A stretch of 64,000 bases of DNA from Streptomyces sp. NBC_00433 (GTDB lineage Bacteria > Actinomycetota > Actinomycetes > Streptomycetales > Streptomycetaceae): assembly GCA_036015235.1 (NCBI GenBank), contig CP107926.1, forward strand, positions 2,294,001 through 2,358,000, written 5' to 3'. Made by a program: the position numbers and the translations under genes. This document shows, piece by piece, positions 1-8,778 of the stretch; positions within the stretch are counted from its first letter, which is position 1, and each line of letters opens with the position of its first letter. Under the pieces are notes generated by a model. That model did not search any database. It worked only from the letters and a program-made list of their open reading frames with translations, and was not told where the DNA came from.

Positions 1-1083
1 GCGGCGCTGGAGTTCGGCGCCGGCGTGCCCAGCGTCACCGGGTACGTGCGCAGGATGCTGGTCGGCGAGCAGGTGGTGTACGCCAAGGTCTCGCTGCTGG
101 GGATGTCGCTGGTCTCGCTGCTGCGCGGTGCGGCGGGCACCCGGGCACACATACAGGCCGCCCAGTACGCATACGCTCGCACCCCTGGGAGTCCGCTGGA
201 ACGCGAGGCCGCGCAACTCGCGGTGCTCCACCGGGGCCGCAGGCCCCAGGTCGCGCCCGTTCTCGACTACCGCCGCGGCGTCCTGTTCACCCAGGCCGTC
301 CCCGGCCTCTCACTGGCCGACATGCTGCTGAACTCACCCCAGGCCAGCGGGCCGTTGATGGCGTGCGTGCTGGAACGGCTGGACGGATTGCGCCGCAAGT
401 CCACCAGCCGCCTGGTCATCGGTGCCCCCATCGATCGGGGGGTCCACGCCACGTTCCAGCGCAAGTTCGCCGGCGTCTCGGCGCCGGAGTACCTGGCGTC
501 GCTGCACGCCGACCACCCGGCCGCGACCGCTGTGCTGAAAGCGGTGGTCAGCAGGCTCGGTACCGGCGATTCGGCCGCCGTCGGGCTCGGGCGAGCGCTG
601 ACGACAGTGGTGTACGGGGACCTGACTCCCGAGCACGTCCTGTATCCCGGCAGGCCCGGCACGGAGCCGGTCTTCCTGTCCCCCGCCCTGACCCGGGACA
701 CCCCACTGGCCGACCCCGCACAGCTCCTATCCCGCTGCGTCCTCGTGCTGCTCGCGGCCCAGCCCGGCCGAACCGTCGCGGAGCAGGCCGCACAAGGTTT
801 CGCCGACTTCGCCCAGCAGCAGGCCGACCGCTTCCCCGGCCTCCGCGACCAGGCACTTCGGAATCTGCTGCGGCTGTGGGCTATGGACACCGCCAACATC
901 ATGTCCACCTATCTCACCACCCCCGCCGACCTGCCGCTCCCCGAGCACGCCGGAGTCCTGCGCACGAAAGCCGCTGCGGTGCTGGGCATCATGCACCAGC
1001 TGGCCGGGGCGTTCTCGGCCCGGCTGATCCCAGAACCGGTGCTGCGGCACGCGCTGGCTGCCGTGGTGGAGGCCGCCTCGTGA
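1..1083 (+). CDS. Kinase-like (APH/phosphotransferase fold) protein, 5' end cut off
   Basis: The frame is open from the first base of the window, so the N-terminus lies outside it; an in-frame GTG at 25 is not needed as a start. Late in the protein (codons at about 616-650) the stretch VVYGDLTPEHVLYPG resembles the aminoglycoside-phosphotransferase/choline-kinase catalytic loop HGDLxxxNxL. The His is Tyr here and the Asn is His, and no clear DFG-like Asp follows, so catalysis is doubtful. The fold assignment rests on this one motif and on the predominantly helical C-terminal part. It could be a pseudokinase partner. The next gene is on the opposite strand, so this one ends its own transcript. 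Confidence 0.5.
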   Translation, partial: AALEFGAGVPSVTGYVRRMLVGEQVVYAKVSLLGMSLVSLLRGAAGTRAHIQAAQYAYARTPGSPLEREAAQLAVLHRGRRPQVAPVLDYRRGVLFTQAVPGLSLADMLLNSPQASGPLMACVLERLDGLRRKSTSRLVIGAPIDRGVHATFQRKFAGVSAPEYLASLHADHPAATAVLKAVVSRLGTGDSAAVGLGRALTTVVYGDLTPEHVLYPGRPGTEPVFLSPALTRDTPLADPAQLLSRCVLVLLAAQPGRTVAEQAAQGFADFAQQQADRFPGLRDQALRNLLRLWAMDTANIMSTYLTTPADLPLPEHAGVLRTKAAAVLGIMHQLAGAFSARLIPEPVLRHALAAVVEAAS

Positions 1084-1271
1084 TCGCCCCCAAGAAGAAT
1101 GCTGTGAGTCCTGTGGTCTGGAAGGTCGGCTGCCTCGGCGCGCCCCAGTCACCCTGGGGCGGAAAGATCCATCACGATGCGGGTCACCGTCGCCAAGGGC
1201 CCCGGGCGTTCCGGAAGCATGGAGCGTCGGCTCGTGCCTGCGTCTCCTCCCCGGATGCCGGTTGCGTTGGT

Positions 1272-1715
1272 TCACGCTTCCCAGCGGTAGAAGGCTTTGC
1301 CGTTGTGCTGCTGGAAGCCGAGTGCCTGGTAGAGCGCGAGGGCGGGTGGGTTGTCGCGGTCGGCGGTCCACTCGACCCGGGTGCATCGGGCGGTATCGGC
1401 CTCGGCGCGTACTGCGGCCATGAGTTGTCGGGCGACTCCTCGGCGCCGGGCGTTTTCGCGGACGAACAGTTCCTTCAAGTACAGCGAAGATTCCGCTCCG
1501 GCGGCCGGCCACAGCAGGCTGAAGGAGGCCAGTCCGAGGACGGTGTCGCCTTCGCGGGCGAGCAGCACGGTGGCGGCGGGGCCGCCGCCGAACAGCGCGG
1601 TGCGGATCTGGGTCTGGTCGGCGGGGGTGTTGTTGCCGCCGTAGTACGCCTCCACTTCGCCGAGGATCTCCGAGATCGTCTGGGTGTCGGCTTCCGTCGC
1701 CCGTTCCACGTGCAC
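1272..1715 (-). CDS. GNAT-family N-acetyltransferase
   Basis: A 147-residue protein of usual GNAT length. The acetyl-CoA pyrophosphate-binding signature (R/Q-x-x-G-x-G/A) is seen as ENARRRGVARQLM around residue 90, preceded by the beta-strand SLYLKELFV. The C-terminal NPPALALYQALGF is the classic motif B helix and strand. It would transfer an acetyl group from acetyl-CoA to an amine; the substrate cannot be told from sequence. It starts 9 bases after the end of the XRE regulator on the same strand, so the two are very likely one transcript. It may modify a small toxic molecule or a protein in response to that regulator. Confidence 0.88.
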   Translation of the reverse strand: MHVERATEADTQTISEILGEVEAYYGGNNTPADQTQIRTALFGGGPAATVLLAREGDTVLGLASFSLLWPAAGAESSLYLKELFVRENARRRGVARQLMAAVRAEADTARCTRVEWTADRDNPPALALYQALGFQQHNGKAFYRWEA

Positions 1716-1724
1716 TGCTGGCTC

Positions 1725-2888
1725 CTATTCGGCGGGGGGCAGGGCGAGTGCTTGGCGCAGCGCCTGCCGTCCGGCTCCTTCCGGGACCGTAGCGGCCACC
1801 TGACGTGCACGGTAGATGATCAGCGCGGAGCGGTGCCCGGTGGGCAGCGCCGTGACGGTTTGCATAGCCAGCGCGGCGGCGGCGTCCGGTTCGCCGTCGG
1901 CTGCGTGGCAGGCGGCGAGGTCGAGGCCGATGAGCGCGCGGTCGGTGTGGTCGGTTGCGGGATACCGCTCCAGGGCGCGGTGGAGTTCGTCGCGGGCCCG
2001 GTCGGTGTCGGCGAGGTGGGTCAGCGCGTCCCCGGCGTGGAAGTGCAGGCTCTCCCGGGTGTAGCCAAGGGCGCTGGCGATCTGCAGGTCGGGATCGAGG
2101 CGGTCCAGTGCCGTCTGGCCGGCGGTAAGGGCTGCGGCGGCGTGGTCGGGGCGGCCGAGCAGGGCGTGGGCGCGGGCCTCCAGGGGGGCGGCGAGCGCGG
2201 GTCCGGCGCAGGGCAGTCCGCCTGCGACGTACTGGGCGCGGCCGGCGAGTTCGAGTGCACCGACGATGTCGCCGTCGTAGTAGAGCTGGTACGCCTCCTG
2301 GGCGTAGATCCAGCTCAGTGTGGCGCGGTCGTCGGCCGCGCTGGCGGCGGCGCGTCCGGTCCTCCACCAGTCGCGGGCCCCGGGGTCGCCGGCCTTGAGC
2401 AGGGTCAGAGCGATCAGGCCGGCCAGTTGGGCCAGGCAGGTCGTCAGACGGCGCCGGGCGGGCGGGGTATGGCGGTGCTTGAGGACACGCTGCAGGTCGG
2501 CGGTGTCGGCCAGCAGCTCATGGAGAAGGTCCGTTTCGGGCCGCCAGCGGGTGGCCTTGCCGTGCCGAGCGACGGTGTACTCCCAGTCCTCCACGCCCGC
2601 GTCGGTCATCGGCCCGGCCGCAGCCAAGGACTCCGCGATGCCCCAGTGCAGCCGGTCCGCCTGTTCACCTGCCGCCTGCTGCGGGTCCAGGGCGGCAAGC
2701 GCGATGAGCTCGCCGCCGGCGCCGAGCGCCTGGTCGAGGGCTGCGGCCACGGTGCCGCTGGGGGCTCGTCCTCCCGATTCCAGGTAGCTGATCTGGGTCT
2801 TGCTGACGGCCGACAGGGCGGACACGTCCCTGATGGACCGGGCTCCACGCAGCCGTCGCAGCGCGGCACCGAAGTCGCTGTCGTTCAC
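1725..2888 (-). CDS. XRE-family regulator with TPR-like C-terminal domain
   Basis: The start chosen is GTG at 2888, because a strong ribosome-binding site (GGGGAGG) sits just upstream and the reading (VNDSDFGAALRRLRG) enters the DNA-binding domain directly; the frame is open further upstream but without a good site. Residues of about 8-60 form a helix-turn-helix (SIRDVSALSAVSKTQISYLE is the recognition region). The remaining 320 residues are Ala/Leu-rich helical repeats like the TPR sensor part of many streptomycete XRE regulators. It faces the divergent conservon across about 165 bases and is followed by the GNAT gene. It is probably a cytoplasmic DNA-binding protein controlling itself, the acetyltransferase and perhaps the conservon. 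The ligand is unknown. Confidence 0.85.
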   Translation of the reverse strand: MNDSDFGAALRRLRGARSIRDVSALSAVSKTQISYLESGGRAPSGTVAAALDQALGAGGELIALAALDPQQAAGEQADRLHWGIAESLAAAGPMTDAGVEDWEYTVARHGKATRWRPETDLLHELLADTADLQRVLKHRHTPPARRRLTTCLAQLAGLIALTLLKAGDPGARDWWRTGRAAASAADDRATLSWIYAQEAYQLYYDGDIVGALELAGRAQYVAGGLPCAGPALAAPLEARAHALLGRPDHAAAALTAGQTALDRLDPDLQIASALGYTRESLHFHAGDALTHLADTDRARDELHRALERYPATDHTDRALIGLDLAACHAADGEPDAAAALAMQTVTALPTGHRSALIIYRARQVAATVPEGAGRQALRQALALPPAE

Positions 2889-3052
2889 CGGCTGCCTCCC
2901 CTGTCCCGGGTGTCCCCACGGTTGGGGACGCCCGGGGACGCCATCGGTCTGTGGCCAAGCGGCCACACCCGTGACGCTAGACGCCATAAGCGATCACTCG
3001 CAGCGACACCGAACAAGTCGTCGTTTTCCCCTGACACCTTCCGAGGTATGTG

Positions 3053-4810
3053 ATGTCCCCTCGTTCCGTCCGCCACCGCGTCCCGCCCGGCCGAGCGGGT
3101 GACGGTGCCCCCGCCGTCGGCGCCGACGTGGCGCTGCTGGTCCGCCATCACGTGGTCGGACCGGTACTGGCGTGGACCGCGGCACCTGCGGTGGCGTGGG
3201 CCGGCTGCGCCGCGATCGGGCACCCGATGCACGCTCCGCTGGCGGGGTTTGTCGTGGTGGGCGCGATGATCGGCTCTGTGGCGTCACTGCGCCGCGGGGC
3301 CCGTGTGGTGGCCGGCGCCCTGGCACGCACCGAGGCCGGCCGTAACGCCGGGACCGCCCACGATGGCGAAGCCCAGCACCGTGCGGCGGAGTTCTGGGAG
3401 CGGACGGCCTCCTCCCTGGACGGGGCCGTCGGTGTCCTGCGGGACTCCCATGCCGCCCTGACCGCTGCCCACCGGGAAGCGGCGTCACTGAACACCGCCA
3501 ACGACCGGGACTTCCGTCACCTTGCCGGCGCCTGGATCGATCACTACCGGCGGTCGGTCGACGAGATCCTCGACGGCGTCACCGTGCTGCTGGCCGAGGT
3601 GCGGCAAGGCCGGGTTCCTGCCAGGCCCGCCTTCCCGGCCCTGCCGGCCCAAGCGCCGGGACGGTTCGACCAGCTCGACCGGAACCTGATGCTGCTGCGG
3701 CACCACGTGCTGGACGCCATCGTCCAGGCCGCGGCGGCGAACACCGGCACCGCAGAAGTGGAGTTGAACGTCTTCGCCGGGATAGCCACGCGCCTGCGCT
3801 CACGCTCGGACCGTGTTCTGGTCGAACTGGACCGGCTGGAGCGCTCGACTGAGGACCCGGACTCGCTGCAGTCCCTGCTGCGGGTCGACCACAAGGTCGT
3901 CCAGATCCGCCGGGACGTGGAAGCCGTCCAGGTCCTGGCCAGCGGCCAGTTGCGGCAAAGCGGCGATCCCTCGGACGTGTTCGGGATCCTGCGGCAGGCG
4001 ACCGCGGAGATCGAGGACTACGGCCGGGTCCGGATCGGCACGGTGGCGCCCGTCCAGGTCAGCGCCTATGCGCGGTCGGCACTGATCCACATCCTGGCGG
4101 CCCTGTTGGAGAACGCCACCCGCTTCAGCCGGGTCGACGTCCACCTGGCCAGTGCGCTCGAAGCCTCCGGTCTGGTGATCACCGTTGTGGACGAGGGCCT
4201 GCACATGCCCGCCGAGGACCTGCGGGTCCTCAACGACCTGCTGGCCGATCCGGACCCCGTCATGGTGCGCACCCGGCTGGCCGAGGGGCGGATCGGGCTG
4301 CTGGTGACCGCGAAACTGGCACGCCAGTACCGACTGAAGATCACGCTCCAGCCCGCCGCCGGACAGGGCACCCAGGCGGTGGTTGTCGTCCCTCCGAAAC
4401 TGCTGCTCCACCCGGCGGAAGACGGCGCTGGCCTCGGCTCTGGTGATTCGGCTTCGCCGGGCCGCACCGGCCCGGCCGCGGTGCCGACAGCCGCCCCGGA
4501 GCTGGCGTCGGTGCCGCCGCTGCCCGGCCCGGACCAGCGGCCCGGCCTGCCCCGGCGGGACGCGGCGGGCAGGACGGAAGTCCAGCATGATCCGGCCCAG
4601 CGCGACGGACTGCACCGCCCCGGTCTGCCACGCCGGCACCGCGCCCCGGCCGGGACCGCGCCGCCCGAGCGGCCTGAACCTGTTGCCGGTAGCGGTCCGG
4701 TCGCCACCGCCCATCTGGTCGGCGCCTTCCTCCACGGCGCTCAGCGGTCAGGCGACAGCCCCGCTCCCGCAGACGGCGCTGCGGACGCCCCGCATCCCGC
4801 CAGGCCGTGA
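3053..4810 (+). CDS. cvnA: Conservon sensor-kinase-like protein CvnA
   Basis: A 585-residue membrane protein. Two hydrophobic segments near the N-terminus (about residues 30-55 and 62-82) anchor it. The C-terminal half holds a histidine-kinase ATPase fold: N-box ALLENATRFS near residue 350, and GRIGLLVTAKLA (G-box) near residue 412. The last 130 residues are Pro/Ala/Gly-rich and disordered. CvnA proteins are sensor-like ATPases that work with CvnB, C and D in a membrane-associated GTPase switch. The start ATG at 3053 has GAGG six bases upstream; GTG 3050 is the alternative. It is the first gene of the cvn operon and the next frame begins by overlapping its stop. Confidence 0.9.
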   Translation: MSPRSVRHRVPPGRAGDGAPAVGADVALLVRHHVVGPVLAWTAAPAVAWAGCAAIGHPMHAPLAGFVVVGAMIGSVASLRRGARVVAGALARTEAGRNAGTAHDGEAQHRAAEFWERTASSLDGAVGVLRDSHAALTAAHREAASLNTANDRDFRHLAGAWIDHYRRSVDEILDGVTVLLAEVRQGRVPARPAFPALPAQAPGRFDQLDRNLMLLRHHVLDAIVQAAAANTGTAEVELNVFAGIATRLRSRSDRVLVELDRLERSTEDPDSLQSLLRVDHKVVQIRRDVEAVQVLASGQLRQSGDPSDVFGILRQATAEIEDYGRVRIGTVAPVQVSAYARSALIHILAALLENATRFSRVDVHLASALEASGLVITVVDEGLHMPAEDLRVLNDLLADPDPVMVRTRLAEGRIGLLVTAKLARQYRLKITLQPAAGQGTQAVVVVPPKLLLHPAEDGAGLGSGDSASPGRTGPAAVPTAAPELASVPPLPGPDQRPGLPRRDAAGRTEVQHDPAQRDGLHRPGLPRRHRAPAGTAPPERPEPVAGSGPVATAHLVGAFLHGAQRSGDSPAPADGAADAPHPARP

Positions 4811-4872
4811 CCCCTTTCCCTCTTCTCCCGTGCGCCGAGCGCGCACCCGCCCCGACACCCTATGGAGTCCCG

Positions 4873-5325
4873 ATGCCCGGCACCGCGCACGCCTCGACCT
4901 TCCTTGACCGCCTCGGCGACGTGACCTTCCTGCTGGACCGCTTGAAGGAGGCTGTGCCCGGCGTGCTGGTGGCCGAACTGGCCACCACCGACGGCCTGGC
5001 CCTGGGCAAGATCGGCCTCGACGAGGCCAGTGCCGAGCGGCTGGCCGCGGTCGCGGCCGGCATGCACTCCCTCGGACTCGGAATCGGCAAGGCCATCGGG
5101 CTCGACCGCCAGACCACGTTGCGGCAGGCGTTCTTCGAGACCGACACCAACCGGATCTTCTCCATGAGCGCCGCCGCGGGAACCCTGCTGACCGTCATCA
5201 CCAGTCTGGATGCCGACCCCGGGCTTACCGGCCACGAGATGACCGTGCTCGTCAACAGCGTCCGCGCCCACCTGGCGACCCCTGCACGCGACGATTCCCC
5301 GCAGGCCGCCGGGGGTGAGCGGTGA
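4873..5325 (+). CDS. cvnB: Conservon roadblock/LC7-domain protein CvnB
   Basis: A 150-residue protein made of a single roadblock/LC7 domain (for example VLVAELATTDGLALGKIGL, then AAGMHSLGLGIGKAIG). In conservons this protein binds the CvnD GTPase and acts like a regulatory light chain. The ATG at 4873 with GGAG upstream gives a product of normal CvnB length and is preferred over the in-frame GTG at 4807 that overlaps cvnA. The stop overlaps the start of cvnC, which supports co-translation. Confidence 0.9.
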   Translation: MPGTAHASTFLDRLGDVTFLLDRLKEAVPGVLVAELATTDGLALGKIGLDEASAERLAAVAAGMHSLGLGIGKAIGLDRQTTLRQAFFETDTNRIFSMSAAAGTLLTVITSLDADPGLTGHEMTVLVNSVRAHLATPARDDSPQAAGGER

Positions 5326-5698
5326 CATGCCGCTCTCCCAGAGCAGCACGACCGCCTCCGTAGCCGAGCCGTCGCCGCAGGAGCCGCGCACCTACGCGAT
5401 CACCGGGGGCCGCACCCGGGTGAGATACGAACTCCATCTGGAGACCCAGCTGATGCCCGGCACGGCCAGCGCGCAGCCGGTCTCCGCCGAGGCGCGGCAG
5501 GTCGTTGCGGCCTGTGGCCGGCGCAGCGTGTCCGTCGCGGAGATCGCCGCTGCGATCAGGCGGCCGGTGTGGGCGGCGAAGGTCCTCATCGGCGACCTGC
5601 TGGACACCGGAGCGCTGATCGCGCCGCCTTCGGCAAGCAATCCCGGAAGCGACCCGGCCGTCCTGCGCCACATCCTGGCCAGGCTGCGGCAGGCATGA
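5315..5698 (+). CDS. cvnC: Conservon DUF742 protein CvnC
   Basis: A 127-residue DUF742 protein. The family features are visible as EPRTYAITGGRTRV near the start, and a C-terminal winged-helix-like part (RSVSVAEIAAAIRRPVWAAKVLIGDLLDTGAL). The hallmark of the family is the N-terminal 'YxxTxGRT' region followed by this small HTH-like fold. It is known as the CvnC partner of the conservon; no enzymatic role is established. The start overlaps cvnB and the stop overlaps the ATG of cvnD, a typical coupled arrangement. The first ATG within the frame, at 5327, is an alternative start. Confidence 0.9.
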   Translation: MSGDMPLSQSSTTASVAEPSPQEPRTYAITGGRTRVRYELHLETQLMPGTASAQPVSAEARQVVAACGRRSVSVAEIAAAIRRPVWAAKVLIGDLLDTGALIAPPSASNPGSDPAVLRHILARLRQA

Positions 5699-6330
5699 AC
5701 CCATATCAGGAAGGACCCGCGGTGCTCACCGCCGACCGGCCGCCCGTAGCAGCCGTCAAGATCATCGTCGCCGGAGGATTCGGCGTCGGCAAGACCACGT
5801 TCGTCTCGGCGGCCTCCGAGATCCGGCCGCTGACCACCGAGGAGGTCCTCACCCTTCCCAGCAGCGCGACCGACGACCTGGCCGGCGTGGAGACCAAGAC
5901 CACCACCACGGTCGCCGTGGACTTCGGGCGTATCACCATCCCGCACCCCGGCATGAACCTGACCTTGTACCTGTTCGGCACACCTGGCCAGGAACGCTTC
6001 CTGTTCGTCTGGGACGGGCTGACTCAGGGAGCCATCGGCGCCGTGATCCTGGCCGACACCCGCCGGCTGACCGACAGCTTCCCCTCCATCGACCACTTCG
6101 AGGCGCTCCAGCTCCCCTTCGTGGTGGCCGTCAACCAATTCGAGGGCTCCCGCTACCGCTACACCCCCGGCGAGATCCGCAGTGCCCTCGACCTGCGCCC
6201 GCAGGTGCCCGTCGTGCTGTGTGACGCCCGCGACCGGACCTCGGCCACCGCCGCTCTGGCCGCCCTGGTCGACCACGCCCTGACCGGCCTGACCGCTTCT
6301 TCCCCCTCCCGTCTCGGAGCGCCCGTATGA
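5695..6330 (+). CDS. cvnD: Conservon small GTPase CvnD
   Basis: A 211-residue Ras-like bacterial GTPase. G1/P-loop GGFGVGKTTF is near residues 28-37. The switch-II region reads FGTPGQERF, where the usual DxxG Asp is Thr, as is normal in CvnD. The G4 region is AVNQFEG rather than NKxD, also as in this family. It would cycle between GDP and GTP forms at the membrane with CvnA-C. ATG 5695 overlaps the cvnC stop (ATGA). A GTG at 5722 has a better ribosome-binding site (AGGAAGGA) and would drop nine residues, so the exact start is uncertain. The stop overlaps the downstream GAF gene. Confidence 0.92.
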   Translation: MNPYQEGPAVLTADRPPVAAVKIIVAGGFGVGKTTFVSAASEIRPLTTEEVLTLPSSATDDLAGVETKTTTTVAVDFGRITIPHPGMNLTLYLFGTPGQERFLFVWDGLTQGAIGAVILADTRRLTDSFPSIDHFEALQLPFVVAVNQFEGSRYRYTPGEIRSALDLRPQVPVVLCDARDRTSATAALAALVDHALTGLTASSPSRLGAPV

Positions 6331-6872
6331 CCGTCTTCGACCCTTCCTCCGGTCTGCACGTCACCGCCCCGGACCCCGACCAGCACCACCGCTCCGCCGT
6401 CCTGCGAGACCTCGGTCTCGACGCCGAGTCCGTTCCCGAGCTGGACGCCATCGCACGGGCCTTGGGCGAGGCGGCCGGTCAGCCCTGGGCCATGGTCAAC
6501 TTCATCACCGACCAGCAGCGCTTCGCCGGGCTGTTCGTGGCGCCGGGCGCCCCGCCGGTCGCGCGCACCATGTCCCGTGAACACGGCTACTGCCCTGACG
6601 TCCTGGATCGCCCCGTCGCGCTGATCCTGCCCGACGTGTGCTCCCACCCTCGCTTCCGCAGCAACCAGGTCGTCGACCGCCTCGGGGTGCGCACCTATTG
6701 CGGCGCGCCGCTCATCCACAACGAGTCCGGCGTCACCCTCGGCACGGTCTGCTTCATCGGCCCCGAAGCGCTGCCCCAGGAAACGGGCCAGACCAACCGC
6801 GCCCTGATCAACGCCACCCGCGACCAGGTCATGGGCGTCATCCGCGCCCGCGCGGCCGAACTCCCGCACTGA
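6327..6872 (+). CDS. GAF-domain protein of the conservon operon
   Basis: A 181-residue single GAF domain: PWAMVNFITDQQRFAGLF, then the buried His/Cys region REHGYCPDVL and the edge strands YCGAPLIHNESGVTLGTVCFI. The pattern matches stand-alone GAF sensors of actinobacteria. It starts with ATGA overlap on cvnD, so it is translationally coupled to the conservon and is probably a small-molecule or redox sensor feeding it. Two of the Cys residues (in HGYC and TYCG) could bind a ligand or be redox-active, which is inference. No DNA-binding or enzymatic domain is attached. Confidence 0.85.
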   Translation: MTVFDPSSGLHVTAPDPDQHHRSAVLRDLGLDAESVPELDAIARALGEAAGQPWAMVNFITDQQRFAGLFVAPGAPPVARTMSREHGYCPDVLDRPVALILPDVCSHPRFRSNQVVDRLGVRTYCGAPLIHNESGVTLGTVCFIGPEALPQETGQTNRALINATRDQVMGVIRARAAELPH

Positions 6873-6950
6873 CAAAACGTCACGGGCGGTGATGCGGGGC
6901 ACCGCCAGGCCCATCTTGTCCGCAGGCAGCTCACTTCCAGGAGGATCCCG

Positions 6951-8171
6951 GTGACAGCACCGACCCCGGCGCGCCGCGCCGAGCCGCACCACCGCCTTCG
7001 CCAGCTCGTGCGCGACTTCGCCCAAGCCCACATCGCCCCCCGGGTACCGGACATGGAACAGACCCGGGCTGTGGAACGTGACCTGCCCCGGCTCGTCGCC
7101 GAACAGGGCTGGATCGGCGCCACCATCGACACCACGCACGGCGGGATGGGCGCCGGACACCAGGCCAAGACCGTCATCATCGAGGAGATATCCCGCGTCA
7201 GTGCGGCCGTCGGCGCCGCGGTCCAGGCATCCCAGCTCGGCGTCGCCAAAATAGACCACTTCGGCACCCCACAGCAGAAGCGGACCTGGCTGCCGCTCAT
7301 CGCCGACGGATCGTGCCTGCCCACCATCGCGGTGACCGAGCCGGATTCGGGCGGACACGTGCTGGGCATGCAGGCCGCCGCCCACCGTGACGGCGACTCC
7401 TGGATCCTGACCGGCCGGAAGGTCTTCGTCGGCAACTCCCACATCGGCGACGTCCACGGCGTGATCGTACGGACCGGCGACGCCGGCAGCCGGAGCCTGA
7501 CCGCTTTCCTGGTCGAGGCCAACCGCCCCGGTCTCTCGCTGACCCCGCACCGCCCGGCGCTCGGCCTGCACGGGTTCAGCTTCGGCGGAGTCGTCCTGGA
7601 CAACTGCCGGATACCGGCGCAGAACATGATCGGCGAGGTAGGCGACGGCATGGCCGTCGCGTACTCCTCCAGCATCCTGTATGGACGGCCCAACCTGACC
7701 GCCGTCGCGCTCGGCATCCACCAGGCCATCCACGACACCACCGTGGGCTTCGCCCGCGACCGCCGCCGTTACGGAGCCCCGCTGGCCGAGCTGCCGACCA
7801 TCCGCGCCAAGCTCGGCGAGATACGGTCCCGGCTGCTCACCGCCCGCACCGTCTGCTACGACGCCGTCCGCCTGCTGGACGCCGGGGCGGCGTGCGATGA
7901 GCAGTTGATGAACGCCAAACACACCGGCGTCGAGCTGCTCAAGGACTCCGCCCGCACCGCGATGGACATCTGGGCCGGCGCCGGGCTGCTTCCCGAGAAC
8001 CCCATGGAGCGTCTGTTCCGCGACGCCTGGCACCCCTACCCCGCCGCCGGGACCGGCGACATCCAGCTCCACCGTCTCGGCGAGATCGCCCTCGGCCTCC
8101 AGCACCCGCAGTGGTCGCAGCGCTTCCCCGGCACCAGACCCAAGGCCGGCGCCCAGCCCGTGCCGGCCTGA
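6951..8171 (+). CDS. Acyl-CoA dehydrogenase-like flavoprotein, catalytic Glu absent
   Basis: A 406-residue protein of full ACAD length with the three expected domains. FAD/substrate landmarks are TIAVTEPDSGGH near residue 125, and RRYGAPLAELPTIRAKLGE near 265 at the start of the helical C-domain. In most ACADs the catalytic base is the Glu of the YEGT motif near residue 366-376. Here the matching segment reads YPAAGTGDIQLHRLG, so Glu is replaced by Ala. It may use another base, as some family members do, or act on a carrier-bound or unusual substrate. GTG start at 6951 has AGGAGG upstream. It follows the GAF gene by 78 bases and heads the run of unknown and nucleotide/peptide genes. Confidence 0.85.
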   Translation: MTAPTPARRAEPHHRLRQLVRDFAQAHIAPRVPDMEQTRAVERDLPRLVAEQGWIGATIDTTHGGMGAGHQAKTVIIEEISRVSAAVGAAVQASQLGVAKIDHFGTPQQKRTWLPLIADGSCLPTIAVTEPDSGGHVLGMQAAAHRDGDSWILTGRKVFVGNSHIGDVHGVIVRTGDAGSRSLTAFLVEANRPGLSLTPHRPALGLHGFSFGGVVLDNCRIPAQNMIGEVGDGMAVAYSSSILYGRPNLTAVALGIHQAIHDTTVGFARDRRRYGAPLAELPTIRAKLGEIRSRLLTARTVCYDAVRLLDAGAACDEQLMNAKHTGVELLKDSARTAMDIWAGAGLLPENPMERLFRDAWHPYPAAGTGDIQLHRLGEIALGLQHPQWSQRFPGTRPKAGAQPVPA

Positions 8172-8221
8172 CCCGCGGACCCGCCGCCGCATGTCGTGAC
8201 GCATCTCAGGAGATCACCGCA

Positions 8222-8653
8222 GTGACCAGCCAGAACACCCACCCCGTGCAGTCGCCCCCGGCCGTCCTCGAACTCGCCCTCACCGACGGCGACATGCGCG
8301 CCCTGCACTGGCTGGCCACCGTCCGCGCGGCGGCCGGTGCCGGAGTGCACCACCTCGTCCTCGCCGGCCCCCATCCCGGCCAGCACCCCGCCGCCAGGGC
8401 GCTGTGGCAATGCGGCACCTCGGCCGGCATGCACGTCGCCGTCACCGCCAGCCCGCCCGCCACCGCCGCCGACCGCGCACCCCGGATACGGATCACCGCT
8501 GACGGCATACCCCGCCTGGTCATCCCCGACGGCATCCCCCTGACCGACCTGCCCACCGACCTCGGCCCCGACCTGGCGGCCTTCGCCAGCCCTCCCGTCC
8601 TGCGGGCGCTGGAAGCCGCCACATCCCGGCGGCTGGTTCCAGCCGCCTTCTGA
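8222..8653 (+). CDS. Hypothetical protein, small alpha/beta
   Basis: A 143-residue protein that I do not recognise. GTG at 8222 follows AGGAGATC; the frame is open upstream but lies inside the ACAD gene. It has a Rossmann-like alternation, for example ALHWLATVRAAAGAGVHHLVLAGPHPG then GMHVAVTASPP. A short C-terminal helix carries a conserved-looking LEAATSRR. No catalytic motif, membrane segment or signal peptide is seen. It ends at a strong hairpin (8659-8683), which suggests that it closes a transcript with the ACAD gene. Confidence 0.6.
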   Translation: MTSQNTHPVQSPPAVLELALTDGDMRALHWLATVRAAAGAGVHHLVLAGPHPGQHPAARALWQCGTSAGMHVAVTASPPATAADRAPRIRITADGIPRLVIPDGIPLTDLPTDLGPDLAAFASPPVLRALEAATSRRLVPAAF

Positions 8654-8658
8654 AGACC

Positions 8659-8683
8659 GCTCCCGCGGCACCGTCGCGGGAGC
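8659..8683. terminator. Hairpin, likely terminator
   Basis: Nine-base perfect inverted repeat GCTCCCGCG / CGCGGGAGC with a seven-base loop, six bases after the stop of the 143-residue gene. There is no T-run, as is common for streptomycete terminators. Confidence 0.6.
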
Positions 8684-8778
8684 CGGGTACCGCCGCCCGA
8701 CCCGCACCGCCGTCGGGACGGGCGGCGGACCACCCGAAACCCACCACCACAGCCCGGCCCGGAACCTGGAGTCTGAGG

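Noticed and set aside
727..2367. Long minus-strand frame overlapping the kinase-like and XRE genes
   Set aside because: Arg/Pro-rich composition without any motif; another frame of the same DNA has clear domain content.
363..3053. Long plus-strand open frame of almost 900 codons antisense to the XRE and GNAT genes
   Set aside because: It is the wobble shadow of high-GC genes: Gly/Arg/Val-rich, without domains, overlapping three real genes.
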